Shown here: piece after piece, positions 20,201 to 30,405 of the stretch
Layout: each line of letters begins with the position of its first letter
How positions within the stretch are numbered: position 1 is the stretch's first letter
Origin: Lactifluus volemus
Taxonomy: Eukaryota; Basidiomycota; Agaricomycetes; Russulales; Russulaceae
NCBI GenBank assembly: GCA_022376515.1
Contig: WTXI01000153.1
Coordinates: 1 to 64,000 of the forward strand
Direction: 5' to 3'
Length of the DNA stretch: 64,000 nucleotides
Notes under the pieces: model-generated
Told to the model about the DNA's origin: nothing
The model's input: the letters and a program-made list of their open reading frames with translations, nothing else
The model's database searches: none
Position numbers and translations under genes: made by a program

Positions 20201-21765
20201 CGCACAGACCCTCCTTCACAAACGCACAGAACACAAGAAGGGTCAACGCCACTACCGAAAATATGCATAGGAGAAAAGGTCTGGCTCGAGGGACAACCTC
20301 AAAATGACGCACCTTAGCAGCAAGCTAGCCCCAAAACGTTACGGACCTTTTACAATCACCAAAGTCATATCACCGGTAGTTGTACGCCTCAAACTCCCAG
20401 ATCGATGGCAGATTCATGATGTGTTTCACACATCACTGATCGCCCCTATACGGAAACACCCGAACATGGTCCGAACTTCGAACAGCCTGCACCGGAACTT
20501 GTAGACGGAGAAGAGGAGTACGAAGTAGAAGCTGTTCTAGGGTCCAGACGTATCGGCCCAAAGAACAAAACGAGACTCCAATATCTCCTAAAGTGGAAAG
20601 GCTATTCGCCGCACACAACACATGGGAACCAGCTGAGAATGTTGATGCCCCAGAACTACTCACAGCCTTTTACAAAGCTCAACCAAAAGCTATAAGAACC
20701 CTCTTGCTTCAGCAAGAAACAATATCACCAACTTTCATCCCCACCACTACAACTACCACCACCACACCACCTCTACCGAACTCCCTTACAATTCGCTATA
20801 TGCAACATGTCCCAGCCAAATATGACCTACCCGCACCACGTCCCATCCGCCCAGTACACCCATCGTCCTTCCTCTACCAATCATCGTTCGGCCTCTCCAC
20901 CGTTTATCCCAGTGAGCTATACACGGCGTCCGAGAAACCGCTCCCCGACCCCCGATCTCCCGCCTTATACCCGCGAATCACGCCGCTCGATGACACCCTC
21001 AGAGAGTCGCTCTTCCAGGCCTGCGAATTCGCAGCGTGGGCCATACAGCAACCCAAACCGACAAGTTCGATTTGGGACTACCTCACGCCTCCCTCCGAAC
21101 GTCCGTGGACCCCACTCGCCGTCCTCCCACCACCAACGTGGAACGAGGACCTCCCCGATCCTGATAGACTCTCGAGGAGCGACGCCGCCCCCTCCCCGCC
21201 AAACAACCACTTACCATCCTTATCAAACTCACCGACCTCTAACGTCTGCAACTCGCCCGCCTCATCTGTCTCCCCTATCCAGGACGACGAACTCGGATGG
21301 GCATTTGATAATGACGGTAACGCTGACAACGACCAGTGGCCAGGGAGTACAGTTCATGACGGCGAGGGTGCCCTTCACTGCAAGACTTGCATGGAACGGG
21401 TCGTCAATAGTAGCAGTGGAACCGCCGCTGATTCCGCCGCAGCCCGGATCACGCACACACCCTATTGTGGTAGATGCAAGCGACGAAACCCCGGACACGT
21501 CTACGTCGACTGCCCCCTCCATCAATGGTGCGAGTGGTGCGCCGACTATGGCCATTCGGGCCCTTCATGTCACGAACCCCACCAGCAATGCAAGTTCGGA
21601 GACTCTTGTAGAGTCCCCTTAGAACACCCTCACTGGCATTGGTCATGCCCCTACACTGACGACAAGAAGGCTTACCTCTGGTACGGCCATGGTGTCGATC
21701 GCTCCACGTCTGGCTGGATCAACGCGGAGATGAGTGACTGGGACTACGCTGCTGACCGTGAGTAA
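17271..21765 (+). pseudogene. pol of element 3: PR-RT-RNase H-integrase-chromodomain-Cys/His tail
   Basis: Protease LVDSGATSNFIDHRTAERW (about 17350), then a frameshift before GMDRVILGYPWLETFNP. The RT is broken into several frames: remnants of GYIEQTDSPW and DYRRVNEQ around 18000-18110, and the catalytic IYMDDVLICSDN near 18385. RNase H starts at FELEVDAS (about 18815). Integrase has HQLAGH...CATCQ (19430-19550), MDLITDL, ISDRDPRF and DGQSERSNQ. The chromodomain (YEVEAVLGSRR...LLKWKGYS, then NTWEPAENV) has a frameshift inside. The tail from 20593 to 21765 is open and ends in the Cys/His module. Expression as one polyprotein is no longer possible. Confidence 0.9.
21466..21650 (+). other. Cys/His zinc-binding module at the Pol C-terminus (element 3)
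   Basis: The core from 21529 reads CEWCADYGHSGPSC, HEPHQQCKFGDSC, RVPLEH and a final C-P, with spacing C-x2-C-x4-H-x4-C-x2-P-H-x2-C-x5-C-x5-H-x6-C-P, the same as element 2 apart from one residue in the last gap. An extra Cys pair (CGRCKRRNPGH) precedes it. It ends about 115 bp before the stop at 21763-21765. A long overlapping frame (20807-21622) lacks the cysteines and is not taken as coding. Confidence 0.75.
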
Positions 21766-21787
21766 ACGCAGGTGGAACTGCGCCTTA

Positions 21788-21799
21788 GAAGGGGGATGG
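21788..21799 (+). other. Polypurine tract of element 3
   Basis: agaagggggatgg sits directly before the 3' LTR start TGTTATGG. Confidence 0.75.
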
Positions 21800-22405
21800 T
21801 GTTATGGACTAACACGTGCTTGCTGACTCATACTGTACATTTTCGGACTGATGACTCATTTCTGCTGACTCCCTTGCTTATGTGGATGGACTGCCGATCG
21901 CTTTGTTCCAGATCGCTTACTTATTTTCTCTCACGATACAGCTTTGCACAGCACCGTACAGCCTCAAGCAACAGCCACATGCACAGGATGACTCGCTGAT
22001 TCCTGAAACATGTTTCAAACCCTGAAAGCTGTACGAAGGTCACAGCCCCTACGGCTGTGTACATAGCCTCGTCTTCTTCTATATAAACCCTGTACTTTCT
22101 GCCCTAGAGACCTTAAGTCTCAGTTTTGTTTCGCAATCCAAGTCTTCTATCTATTAGAACCTTGTCTTGCCTAGAAGCATCCGACCTGAGAGAACCCTCT
22201 TGACATCACTCTTCACGACTTCTTGACACTTTGGTCTCACCCTGAGCCCAAAGCCCTTGACCTCTGAAACGCTCTTGACTTAGTCGTTTACTAAGTCTCA
22301 TCTTTATCGAACCTTTGATCTTGACTTGCACGTCTTGCAAGTCTAGTTCTTGACTTCACGAACGAACGTACACTTCGTACAAAGGTCCCACTTGGAACCT
22401 TAACA
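21800..22405 (+). repeat. 3' LTR of element 3
   Basis: 606 bp, TGTTATGG...CCTTAACA, matching the 5' LTR over its full length by eye with a low percentage of differences. Carries TGACTCA at 21824-21830 and 21852-21858 and the same TATA/R layout. It ends directly against the SINE-like sequence. Confidence 0.93.
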
Positions 22406-22930
22406 GGATATGTTCTCTCGGGCCAGGACTGGGGTAACTCTCCCTGCCTGCCACGGTCCGGACAAGGGGTTCTCCCCCAAGCTTTCCCGTACTCTGGCAC
22501 CTGTTTCGCTTAAGCCCATAGGCGCGGATCCACAGTGTGTCCAGAGTCCCTGTCTTGCCAAGCGTAACCCAAGTGGCTGGCTCATTGGGCCAGATCGGGA
22601 GTCTGCCTGACTAACTACCCTCAGGCCGAAGCCCAGGGTGCCGGGTGACCTGTCCAGTGCTAGGCACATGGTCAGCTTGTTTTTCAATCCATTCCCAGTC
22701 TTATGTAACCCTTATCCACCCCGTCAGGGCGGTCCCTTGTGGGCCGAGAAACCCATAGCCCTGGCCAGGTGGGTAACCCATTGGGGTAAGTGAAGTGGGC
22801 CGACTTTTCGCCAAAGCAGGGGATCGAACCCGCAGCCCCCAGATGCCACCTGGAAGCCTCACCCGTCACCCCAGAAGGTAGGTGTCTCCACTGGGGGTTG
22901 GACAGCTACGCCATCTGCCCCCCCTGCTCA
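22406..22930 (-). mobile_element. tRNA-like SINE candidate
   Basis: On the minus strand a tRNA-like head reads TGGCGTAGCTGTCCAACC (A-box-like, 22913-22896) and GGTTCGATCCC (B box, 22830-22820), followed by about 400 nt of unrelated body running to the LTR of element 3. The T-arm stem is only three pairs and there is no matching acceptor stem, so this is not a working tRNA. A tRNA head plus a tail is the SINE layout, but no poly(A) or target-site duplication is visible. The right boundary is set by the start of an F-box gene fragment. Confidence 0.5.
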
Positions 22931-22934
22931 TTCT

Positions 22935-23020
22935 TTTATGCGGTCGAAGCTCCTGGGAGTTGCCGGTGAGCGGCCTCGGTAAGCTTTTTTGATACTTCTA
23001 TCAGACTCTGCTCGTAAGCA
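22935..23020 (+). pseudogene. Fragment of an F-box-like gene (gene A/B family)
   Basis: About 75 bp reading gctcctgggagttgcc...gactctgctcgta align with exon 2 of gene A (30885-30950, WELPMSGIGKLLEIAIDSAQ). Surrounding exons are missing. The fragment lies right beside the SINE candidate, so insertion or recombination may have removed the rest. Confidence 0.65.
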
Positions 23021-23750
23021 TTTATCCGGGGGGAAAGGGGAATCTTCCTAACCGGTCTAACGCAACTTATGCCTGTGACTCGATGAAATTTCATAATACT
23101 TCTCCTGCTCGCGTGCCGAAAATGATAGGGTGGGAGTTGCGGGAGTGAGATGGCCGTCGCGGAACAGTAAGCACTATGTGATGACGTGGGCGTGAGTTTG
23201 TAACGGAGTGAGCTGTAAATGTGTGTTCAGTAAGGAGTCGGATAGATGGCAGTGGGAGAAAATCGGCCAGAGAAACTTCGCGATCCTCTGCAGGAAAACG
23301 TGAATTTGGCTAGAGTTACTAAGTTAGGTCATGGCCTGCTTACTAATCTTCTCTTATTTATCCGAATTAGCAGCGCAGCCGTTCAAGTTCTTAAAACAAG
23401 GATGCCGGGCATAGAGCCCCATGCACAGCCTCTGCGGGTTCTCAATTATATATTCAAATTAATAGTATTTCGTTGGGTGTGTTCTCTTTTTCCCAAGTAC
23501 GTCCAGCTTCGAGTCCTGATCTCTCTGCAATAACACCTGACTCTGCGCTCACTAATTTTGATCTAGTCGCACTCAACATTCCATCAACTATCCATCTTCT
23601 TAACGAATAGGAGTGAATAGTATCCTCCTCTACGCGTCATCGGAAGGTGGTTTTCTATCGAGGAGGTCAAGGTACGTCTCACGGCCATGGGCTGTCTCTA
23701 AAGCAATCGCTGACTTGGGAATGGACGTAGGCCTGAATTCATTCCCACGT

Positions 23751-25001
23751 ATGACGATCGAATCGCTCCCTGACGATGTCCTCCTCGACATCTTCGACTG
23801 CTATCGAACGTCTCCGCACATCCCCCATCAGGGGTGGCATGTGCTGGTTCACGTGTGCAGAAGATGGAGACACATCGTGTTTGCATCACCGCTTCGTCTT
23901 AACTTGCGACTTGAATGCAATGCGAGGACACCCGTGAAGAAGACGCTAGATGTCTGGCCACGCACCTTTCCTATCGTCATAAAGGAATCGAGATCGAGAC
24001 TCCCTCTCAGTGAAGTTAACATCATTGCCGCACTCGAGCATCACGATCGCGTGTCCGAAATCGATCTCTATACGACAACTACTCTCCTGAAGCGACTCTT
24101 CAAAGTGATGAAGAAACCGTATCCATCTTTGACATATCTTCACCTCGAATTTGATAGGAAGTTGGCACCTGTGGCTCCTGATACCTTCTTGGGTAGATCC
24201 ACCCCGCGTCTAAAGTATCTCAACTTGATTCGTATTCCATTTCCGACACTACCAAACCTTCTTCCATTTTGCCATGATCTTGTCACAGTTCGACTGGAGG
24301 AGATACCCTTTAGCGGTTACATTTCACCCGAAGCTATGGCCACAACCCTATCCGGGTTAACTAAGCTTAAATCCTTTCACATCGGATTCGAATCCCCAGC
24401 TTCTCGCCCTGATCCAAGAAACCGACCTCCGTCTTCATTGACACGCATCGTCCTCCCCTCTCTCACTCTTTTGGAGTTCCGCGGTGCTAGCGAGTACTTT
24501 GAGGATCTCGTAGCTCGAATCGACGCTCCTGCTGTTATTACCGTCTACACACGGTTCTTCAATCAGCTTGATTTCGACATTTCACAGTTCCTCCAGTTTA
24601 TCGGTCACACACAGATTCCCAGGTCCTTCGAGGAAGCGAAGTTGTACTTCGTTGATCGGTACGCCTACATCAACGTTGGTCCTCGTGATCCAACGGGAGT
24701 GAAGGAGTTTTCGACCGGTCTATCTATGACGATATTGTGCCATGCATTGGATTGGCAGGTTGCGGGTGTAGCTCAAATATGCAGCAAGATTTCGCTTTTC
24801 CTATCCAACGTAGAACGGCTTCTCATCTCTAACGGTTATGGTGACTACATGAATGAGGTATTTTCGAAGGACTACGTGGATAACCCCCCATGGTTGGAGC
24901 TCTTCCATGCATTTTCTACTTTGCAGCATATGCGTTTACCGCCCAGACTGGGTGAGATTATTGGATCTGCGCTGCAAGAGCTCAATGGGGAAAGGGTATA
25001 G
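23751..25001 (+). CDS. F-box protein 1 (C-terminally truncated)
   Basis: Predicted 416 residues from ATG 23751. The F-box is at residues 1-50 (MTIESLPDDVLLDIFDCYR, then WHVLVHVCRRWRHIVFASPL), followed by an irregular leucine-rich-type region. F-box proteins link Skp1-cullin ubiquitin ligases to substrates; the substrate here is unknown. Compared with F-box 2 and 3, about 67 bp are missing after ELNGERV, which shifts the frame and removes about 50 C-terminal residues. Upstream, a spliced 5' exon like that of F-box 4 has lost its ATG, although intron-like signals (gtacgt...gacgtag, 23676-23731) remain. It could be a recent pseudogene. Confidence 0.75.
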   Translation: MTIESLPDDVLLDIFDCYRTSPHIPHQGWHVLVHVCRRWRHIVFASPLRLNLRLECNARTPVKKTLDVWPRTFPIVIKESRSRLPLSEVNIIAALEHHDRVSEIDLYTTTTLLKRLFKVMKKPYPSLTYLHLEFDRKLAPVAPDTFLGRSTPRLKYLNLIRIPFPTLPNLLPFCHDLVTVRLEEIPFSGYISPEAMATTLSGLTKLKSFHIGFESPASRPDPRNRPPSSLTRIVLPSLTLLEFRGASEYFEDLVARIDAPAVITVYTRFFNQLDFDISQFLQFIGHTQIPRSFEEAKLYFVDRYAYINVGPRDPTGVKEFSTGLSMTILCHALDWQVAGVAQICSKISLFLSNVERLLISNGYGDYMNEVFSKDYVDNPPWLELFHAFSTLQHMRLPPRLGEIIGSALQELNGERV

Positions 25002-26208
25002 AGCCATTCATTTCCTCGCGCCAGCATTTCAACCACCCTGTCGCTGTCCATCTCACAGAAATGGATTGATTGTCAAGAGTCTGGGTTGATGTTGACGGGT
25101 CCTCATCAATACTCTCCACCTCTCGTTTTGTTAGTACCTGTTTTTATTTCCGTTCCCCACCCTTTTTTTAAAAATCCGCATTCCTATAGCACAATATGCC
25201 TACAACCGACAAAAGACGCGCTCGACTACATGCATTCCCCACCCTTCCCAGTGATTCCCACCTCCCCACAGCAGCTCTCTGCTGCTTCTGATATACGATA
25301 ATCGGGCAACCTGCACTTTGATGGGTTAGACTAGGAGAAAATCAATTGGATGATTTGGGTTGTTGCGTGTTATGTACTGACAACCGGGGGGAGTTCGGGC
25401 ATAACCAGTGGCATACATCCATCGCTGGTCCTGGCCATGTAATATTTAGTTGCTTGCCACTTGTATTCGTTTCTGGCTATATCGACAGACAGTGAAGAAA
25501 GGGGCACGGGTTGGCATCAGGCGTCGCTGCTTGTGGGAACCAGGTGCCGTTTTCAAGATATGAAATGTACTAGAAATGCCGACGATGTCGACATGGACCT
25601 TGCTTGTACATAGGGGAACATCTGTATTTAAAAAAAATGTACCGTACTAGAACACGCGATAACACGAGGGTCAATATCAAAAACAAAGGCAACTTGCAGT
25701 CACCTAATTAGTTGCGCCACCAACCTCCATTGTATTCAATTTCAAATATCGGAAAAGATCCAATCCAATCATGAACCAGAATTCAGCAAGGCACACCAAT
25801 AAGCAAACTTGATAGCAAAGCTGGGTTTTGCAAGCCACAGTTGAATTACGACCACACTGAATACCTTGCAAGCAAGGTAATGCGCGGTCCAATTACTCTC
25901 GTTACGGCACCATGACAGCCAGCGCACATATTGTCCCTGGATTTGCCCATATGCACAGCATGAGTCATCGTGCGCCGACTAGAGCCACATGCACTCTGCG
26001 GGTTCTCCCAAGTGCGTCCAGCCCTCAGCGCTTGCTAATTTTGAACTAGGCGCACCCGACAACTCATCAACTATCCATCTTCTCAATCAATAGAAAATAC
26101 TAGTATCGTCCGCTATGCGTCAGCGGAATGTGGTGTTCAATCAAAGTGGCCCAGGTACGTCTCATGGCCATGGGCTATCGCTGAAGCAACCACTGACTTG
26201 AAGAAGGC
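25002..26208. repeat. Intergenic part of the F-box 1-2 tandem unit
   Basis: The 3' flank (gattgattgtcaagagtctg..., then pyrimidine-rich sequence) and the 5' flank (gacagacagtgaagaaaggggcac..., ggcaccatgacagccagcgc) recur after F-box 2 and before F-box 3. A stretch at about 25568-25878 has no counterpart in the next unit. Just before F-box 2 a possible 5' exon ATG CAC TCT GCG GGT TCT CCC AA|gtgcgt (25989-26011) is intact but does not join the main ORF in frame. No other gene is seen. Confidence 0.6.
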
Positions 26209-27624
26209 ATGATTTTTTTCACACGCGTGACAATCGGATCCCTCCCTGACAACGTCCTCCTCGACATCTTCGACTGCTATCGAACGTCTCCGGACATTCC
26301 CTATCAAGGGTGGCATGTGCTGGTTCACGTGTGCAGAAGATGGAGATTCATCGCGTTTGCGTCGCCTCTTCGTCTTGATTTGCGACTGGAATGCAATGCG
26401 AACACGCCCGTGGAGAAGACCCTAGATGTCTGGCCACATACCTTTCCTATCATCATAAAGGAATCGAGATCGAGACTCCCTCTCAGTGGAGCTAACATTA
26501 TTGCAGCAATCAAGCATCACGATCGCGTGTCCGAAATCGATCTCTATGCGACAACTACTCTCTTGAAGCGACTCTACAGAGTGATGAAGAAACCATATCC
26601 AGTTTTGACACATCTTCACCTCGAATTTGATAACAAGTTGGCACCTGTGGCTCTTGATACCTTCTTGGGTAGATCTACCCCGCGTCTAAAGTATCTCAAC
26701 TTGATTCGTATTCCATTTCCGACACTACCAAACCTTCTTCCAATTTGCCATGACCTGGTCACAGTTCACCTGGAGGAGGTACCCAATAGTGGTTACATTT
26801 CACCCGAAGCTATGGCCACAGCCCTATCCGGGTTAACTAAGCTTGAATCCTTTCACATCGGATTCGAATCCCCGGCTTCTTTTCCTGATCCAAGAAACCG
26901 ACCTCCGTCTTCATTAACACGCGTCGTCAACCGCGTCGTCTTCCCCTCTCTGAGTCATTTGGAGTTCCGCGGTGCTAGCGAGTACTTTGAGGATCTCGTG
27001 GCTCGAATAGACGCTCCTGCTACTATTATAGTCTACACACGGTTCTTCAATCAGCTCGATTTCGACATTTCACAGTTCCTCCAGTTTATCGGTCGCACAC
27101 AGATTCCCCGGTCCTTCGAGGAAGCGAAGTTGTACTTCGTTGATCGGTACGCCTACATCAACGTTGGTCCTCGTGATCCAACGGGAGTGAAGGAATCTTC
27201 GACCGGTCTATCTATGACGATATTGTGCCATGCATTGGATTGGCAGGTTGCTGGTGTAGCTCAAATATGCAGCAGGATTTCGCCTTTCCTATCCAATGTA
27301 GAACGGCTTCTCATCTCTAACGGTTATGGTGACTACGCGAATGAGACATTTTCGACAGACTACGTGGATATCCCCCAATGGTTGGAGCTCTTTCATGCAT
27401 TTTCGGCGTTGCAGCATATGCGTATACCGCCCAGAATGGGTGAGATTATTGGATCTGTGTTGCAAGAGCTCACTGAAGAAAGGACCATGGACGCGTTGCC
27501 TATGCTGCATCATCTCTACCTCCCATCCAGCTCTATATCCGTGCGGCGAGCTATAGAGCCATTCATTTCCTCGCGCCAGCATTTCAATCACCCTGTCGCT
27601 GTCCATCTCAGGGAAATGGATTGA
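26209..27624 (+). CDS. F-box protein 2
   Basis: 471 residues from ATG 26209. The F-box lies at about residues 7-55 (VTIGSLPDNVLLDIFDCYR, WHVLVHVCRRWRFIAFASPL). The rest is a leucine-rich-type repeat region with blocks shared by all family members (DTFLGRSTPRLKYLNL, SGYISPEAMATALSGL, GASEYFEDLVARIDAP, FNQLDFDISQFLQFIG). It is the closest paralogue of F-box 1 in the window and is full length, ending HLREMD. Expected role: Skp1-binding substrate receptor of an SCF ubiquitin ligase, cytosol or nucleus, substrate unknown. Confidence 0.85.
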   Translation: MIFFTRVTIGSLPDNVLLDIFDCYRTSPDIPYQGWHVLVHVCRRWRFIAFASPLRLDLRLECNANTPVEKTLDVWPHTFPIIIKESRSRLPLSGANIIAAIKHHDRVSEIDLYATTTLLKRLYRVMKKPYPVLTHLHLEFDNKLAPVALDTFLGRSTPRLKYLNLIRIPFPTLPNLLPICHDLVTVHLEEVPNSGYISPEAMATALSGLTKLESFHIGFESPASFPDPRNRPPSSLTRVVNRVVFPSLSHLEFRGASEYFEDLVARIDAPATIIVYTRFFNQLDFDISQFLQFIGRTQIPRSFEEAKLYFVDRYAYINVGPRDPTGVKESSTGLSMTILCHALDWQVAGVAQICSRISPFLSNVERLLISNGYGDYANETFSTDYVDIPQWLELFHAFSALQHMRIPPRMGEIIGSVLQELTEERTMDALPMLHHLYLPSSSISVRRAIEPFISSRQHFNHPVAVHLREMD

Positions 27625-28556
27625 TTGTCAGGAGTCTGGGTTAATGTTGACGGGTCCACATTAATACTCTCCACTTCTCGTCTTGTTAGTACCTGTCCTT
27701 ATTACCGTTCCCCACCCCTCCCAGTCATTTCTACCTCCCCACAGCAGCTCTCTGCTGCTTCTGATATACGGTAATCGGGCGACCCGCACTTTCATGACTC
27801 GGAACTTCGGGCATAAATGACCTGGTCATGTAGTATTTGGTTGCTTGCCACTTGTATCCAGTTCATGAGAAAATTTACCGTGTCCGGACACATAAGTCTA
27901 TTCCAGACACAAAAAAGACAGAACGTCACAGTATGGTAGCAGATCGGGTTACTCGTCTCACGGCCCTCACCCACTCCAACTTTGACGCAATTCATGCGAT
28001 ATGATCTCAACCCTAAAATACTAGTGAAGCTAGAAGCTATATCGACAGACGGCGATGAAAGGGGCACAGGTTGGCGTCAGGCGTCGCTCCGAATCCTCCC
28101 CCCGTGGGAACCAGGTGCTGCTTTCAAGATATGAAATGCATGGGCGGTCCAAACACTTTTTTACGGCACCATGACGGCCAGCGCACACATTGTTCCTGGG
28201 TTTTTCCATACTGTATGCACAGCATCCGCTATCGTGCGCCAACTAGAGCCACATGCACAGCCTCTGCGGGTTCTCAGTTATATATTCAAACTAATAGTAT
28301 CTCATTGACGTGTTCTCTTTTTCCCAAGTACGTCCGAGTCCGGATCCCTCACTGCAATAGAAGCTGACTCTGCGCTCACTAATTTTGATCTAGCCACGTC
28401 CGACAATCCATCAACTATCCGTCGTCTCAACGAATAGGAGTGACTAGTATTGTCATCGGAAGGTGGTTTTCGATCAAGCAGGCCAAGGTACGTCTCACGG
28501 CCTTGGGTTGTCGCTAAAGCAACCGCTGACTTGGGGAAGGCCTGAATTCTTTCCCT
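27625..28556. repeat. Intergenic part of the F-box 2-3 tandem unit
   Basis: Repeats much of 25002-26208, but lacks the stretch at 25568-25878 and has its own extra piece at about 27849-28036. The 5' exon position (tttttcccaa|gtacgt, near 28327) has ACG where F-box 4 has ATG, so translation probably starts at the F-box itself. Confidence 0.55.
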
Positions 28557-29960
28557 ATGACGATCGAATCCCTCCCTGACGATGTCCTCCTCGACATCTT
28601 CGACTGCTATCGAACGTCTCCGCACATCCCCCATCAGGGGTGGCATGTGCTGGTTCACGTGTGCAGAAGATGGAGATTCATCGTTTTTGCATCACCGCTT
28701 CGTCTTAATTTGCGACTTGAATGCAATGCAAACACACCCGTGAAGAAGACGCTAGATGTCTGGCCACGCACCTTTCCTATCGTCGTAGAGGAATCGAGAT
28801 CGCGACTCCCTCTGAATGGAGATAACATTATTGCCGCACTCGAGCATCACGATCGCGTGTCCGAAATCGTTCTCTATACAACAACTACTCTATTGAAGCA
28901 ACTCTACAAAGTGATGAAGAAGCCGTATCCAGTGTTGACAAATCTTCACCTTGAATTCGAGAAGTCGGCACCTGTGGTTCCTGATACCTTCTTGGGTAGC
29001 TCTGCCCCGCATCTAAAGCATCTCAGCTTGTTTAGTACTCCATTTCCGGCACTACCAAACCTTCTTCCATCTTGCCATGGCCTCGTCGAAGTTCAACTCG
29101 CGAACATACCCATTGCCGGTTACATTTCACCCCAAGCCATGGCCACAGCCCTATCCGCGTTGACCAAGCTTAAAGTCGTTCACATTGGATTCGAATCCCC
29201 GGTTTCTCGTCCTGATCCAAGAAATAGACCTCCCTCTTCATTGACCCGGGTTGTCCTCCCCGCCCTCACCCGTTTGGAGTTCCACGGCGCTAGCGAGTAC
29301 TTTGAAGATCTTGTAGCTCGGATCGACACTCCTGCTACTATTTCCGTCGCTACAGTCTTCTTCAATCAACTCGATTTCGACATTCCACATTTCCTCCAGT
29401 TTATCGGTCGGACACAGATCCCCAGGTCCTTTGAGGAAGCGAAGCTGTACTTTGGTGATGAAAGCGTCCTCATCCACTTTGGTCACCGTGACCCAACGGG
29501 AGGGAAGCGATATCGGATCGCTTTATCTATCAAGACATTGTGCCATGCATTGGACTGGCAAGTTGGGTGTCTAACTCAAATATGTGGCAAGATTTCGCCT
29601 TTCTTATCCAATGTAGAACGGCTTCTCATCGCTGCCAGTGCTAGTGACTCTGACTACGGGAGTACATCGAAAGTAGCGTTTTCAGACTGGAAAGACCACG
29701 TGGATAACCCCCAATGGCTGGAGATCTTCCACGCATTTTCTGCTGTGCAGCACATGCGTATACCGCCCAAACTGGGTGAGATTATTGCATCTGCGCTGCA
29801 AGAGCTCACTGGGGAAAGGGTGATGGATGCCTTGCCTATGCTGCACCACCTCTACCTACATCCCCGCTCTGCATTCATGCGGCAAGCTATAGAGCCATTC
29901 ATTTCCTCACGCCAGCGTACCGATCACCCTGTCACTGTCCATGTCACAGAAGGAGACTGA
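28557..29960 (+). CDS. F-box protein 3
   Basis: 467 residues. The F-box begins at residue 1 (MTIESLPDDVLLDIFDCYR, WHVLVHVCRRWRFIVFASPL), and the family blocks DTFLGSSAPHLKHLSL, GYISPQAMATALSAL and GASEYFEDLVARIDTP follow. It differs most from F-box 1 and 2 between residues 290 and 390, the distal leucine-rich part (for example ASASDSDYGSTSKVAFSDW). That would suit divergence of substrate binding. The C-terminus is complete (HVTEGD). Confidence 0.85.
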   Translation: MTIESLPDDVLLDIFDCYRTSPHIPHQGWHVLVHVCRRWRFIVFASPLRLNLRLECNANTPVKKTLDVWPRTFPIVVEESRSRLPLNGDNIIAALEHHDRVSEIVLYTTTTLLKQLYKVMKKPYPVLTNLHLEFEKSAPVVPDTFLGSSAPHLKHLSLFSTPFPALPNLLPSCHGLVEVQLANIPIAGYISPQAMATALSALTKLKVVHIGFESPVSRPDPRNRPPSSLTRVVLPALTRLEFHGASEYFEDLVARIDTPATISVATVFFNQLDFDIPHFLQFIGRTQIPRSFEEAKLYFGDESVLIHFGHRDPTGGKRYRIALSIKTLCHALDWQVGCLTQICGKISPFLSNVERLLIAASASDSDYGSTSKVAFSDWKDHVDNPQWLEIFHAFSAVQHMRIPPKLGEIIASALQELTGERVMDALPMLHHLYLHPRSAFMRQAIEPFISSRQRTDHPVTVHVTEGD

Positions 29961-30405
29961 TTGTCAGGAATCTGGATTAATAGTTATGGGTCTTCATCAA
30001 TGCTTTTTTTGCTACTGTCTTTATTACCATTTCACACGCTTCCCACCTCCTTACAGCAGCTTACTGCTGTTTCTTGTATTGTGATGTACGATAATGGGGT
30101 GGCCCGCACTTTGGTGGTTCAGGCCAGGAGAAATACCAAAGTTGTCGTTGGACTGACACCGGAGTGAGTCAGACATAAACAGTCGTGGCACAACCAGCCA
30201 TGTAATATCTGATTGATCGCAACGGCGAACTATATGCGGGACAAAATGACACGGAGCAGTCTACGGGCTCCCGGGCCGGGTTTTTAAACATTCCATGACA
30301 TCCAAATCGAGCACTGGGCATCCCGCCGCCAACGTCTTCAGGAATGCAAATCGTACCGTTTTCACGTCCTTGTCACCCTCTTCTTAACCTTCTCCCAACA
30401 TCACT
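29961..30405. other. Intergenic region
   Basis: 3' flank of F-box 3 (pyrimidine-rich, homologous to the flanks of F-box 1 and 2) and 5' flank of gene A. No ORF, RNA gene or repeat of its own is seen. Confidence 0.5.

Larger units (their letters stand above)
14743..22405 (+). mobile_element. Ty3/Gypsy chromovirus, element 3 (two LTRs, frameshifted)
   Basis: The element has LTRs at 14743-15346 and 21800-22405, a primer-binding site, gag, pol with protease to chromodomain, a Cys/His tail and a polypurine tract: all the parts of a full-length copy. The LTRs differ at a low percentage of sites, mostly transitions. Coding sequence carries at least eight frameshifts. No 5 bp target-site duplication is seen: the left flank (element 2 LTR) ends ccttc and the right flank starts ggata. 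Confidence 0.93.

Noticed and set aside
20807..21622. Long plus-strand ORF (271 residues) overlapping the Pol tail of element 3
   Set aside because: Its frame is low-complexity Ser/Pro/Thr/Arg and lacks the Cys/His module found in the neighbouring frame, which matches element 2. Treated as a shadow frame.
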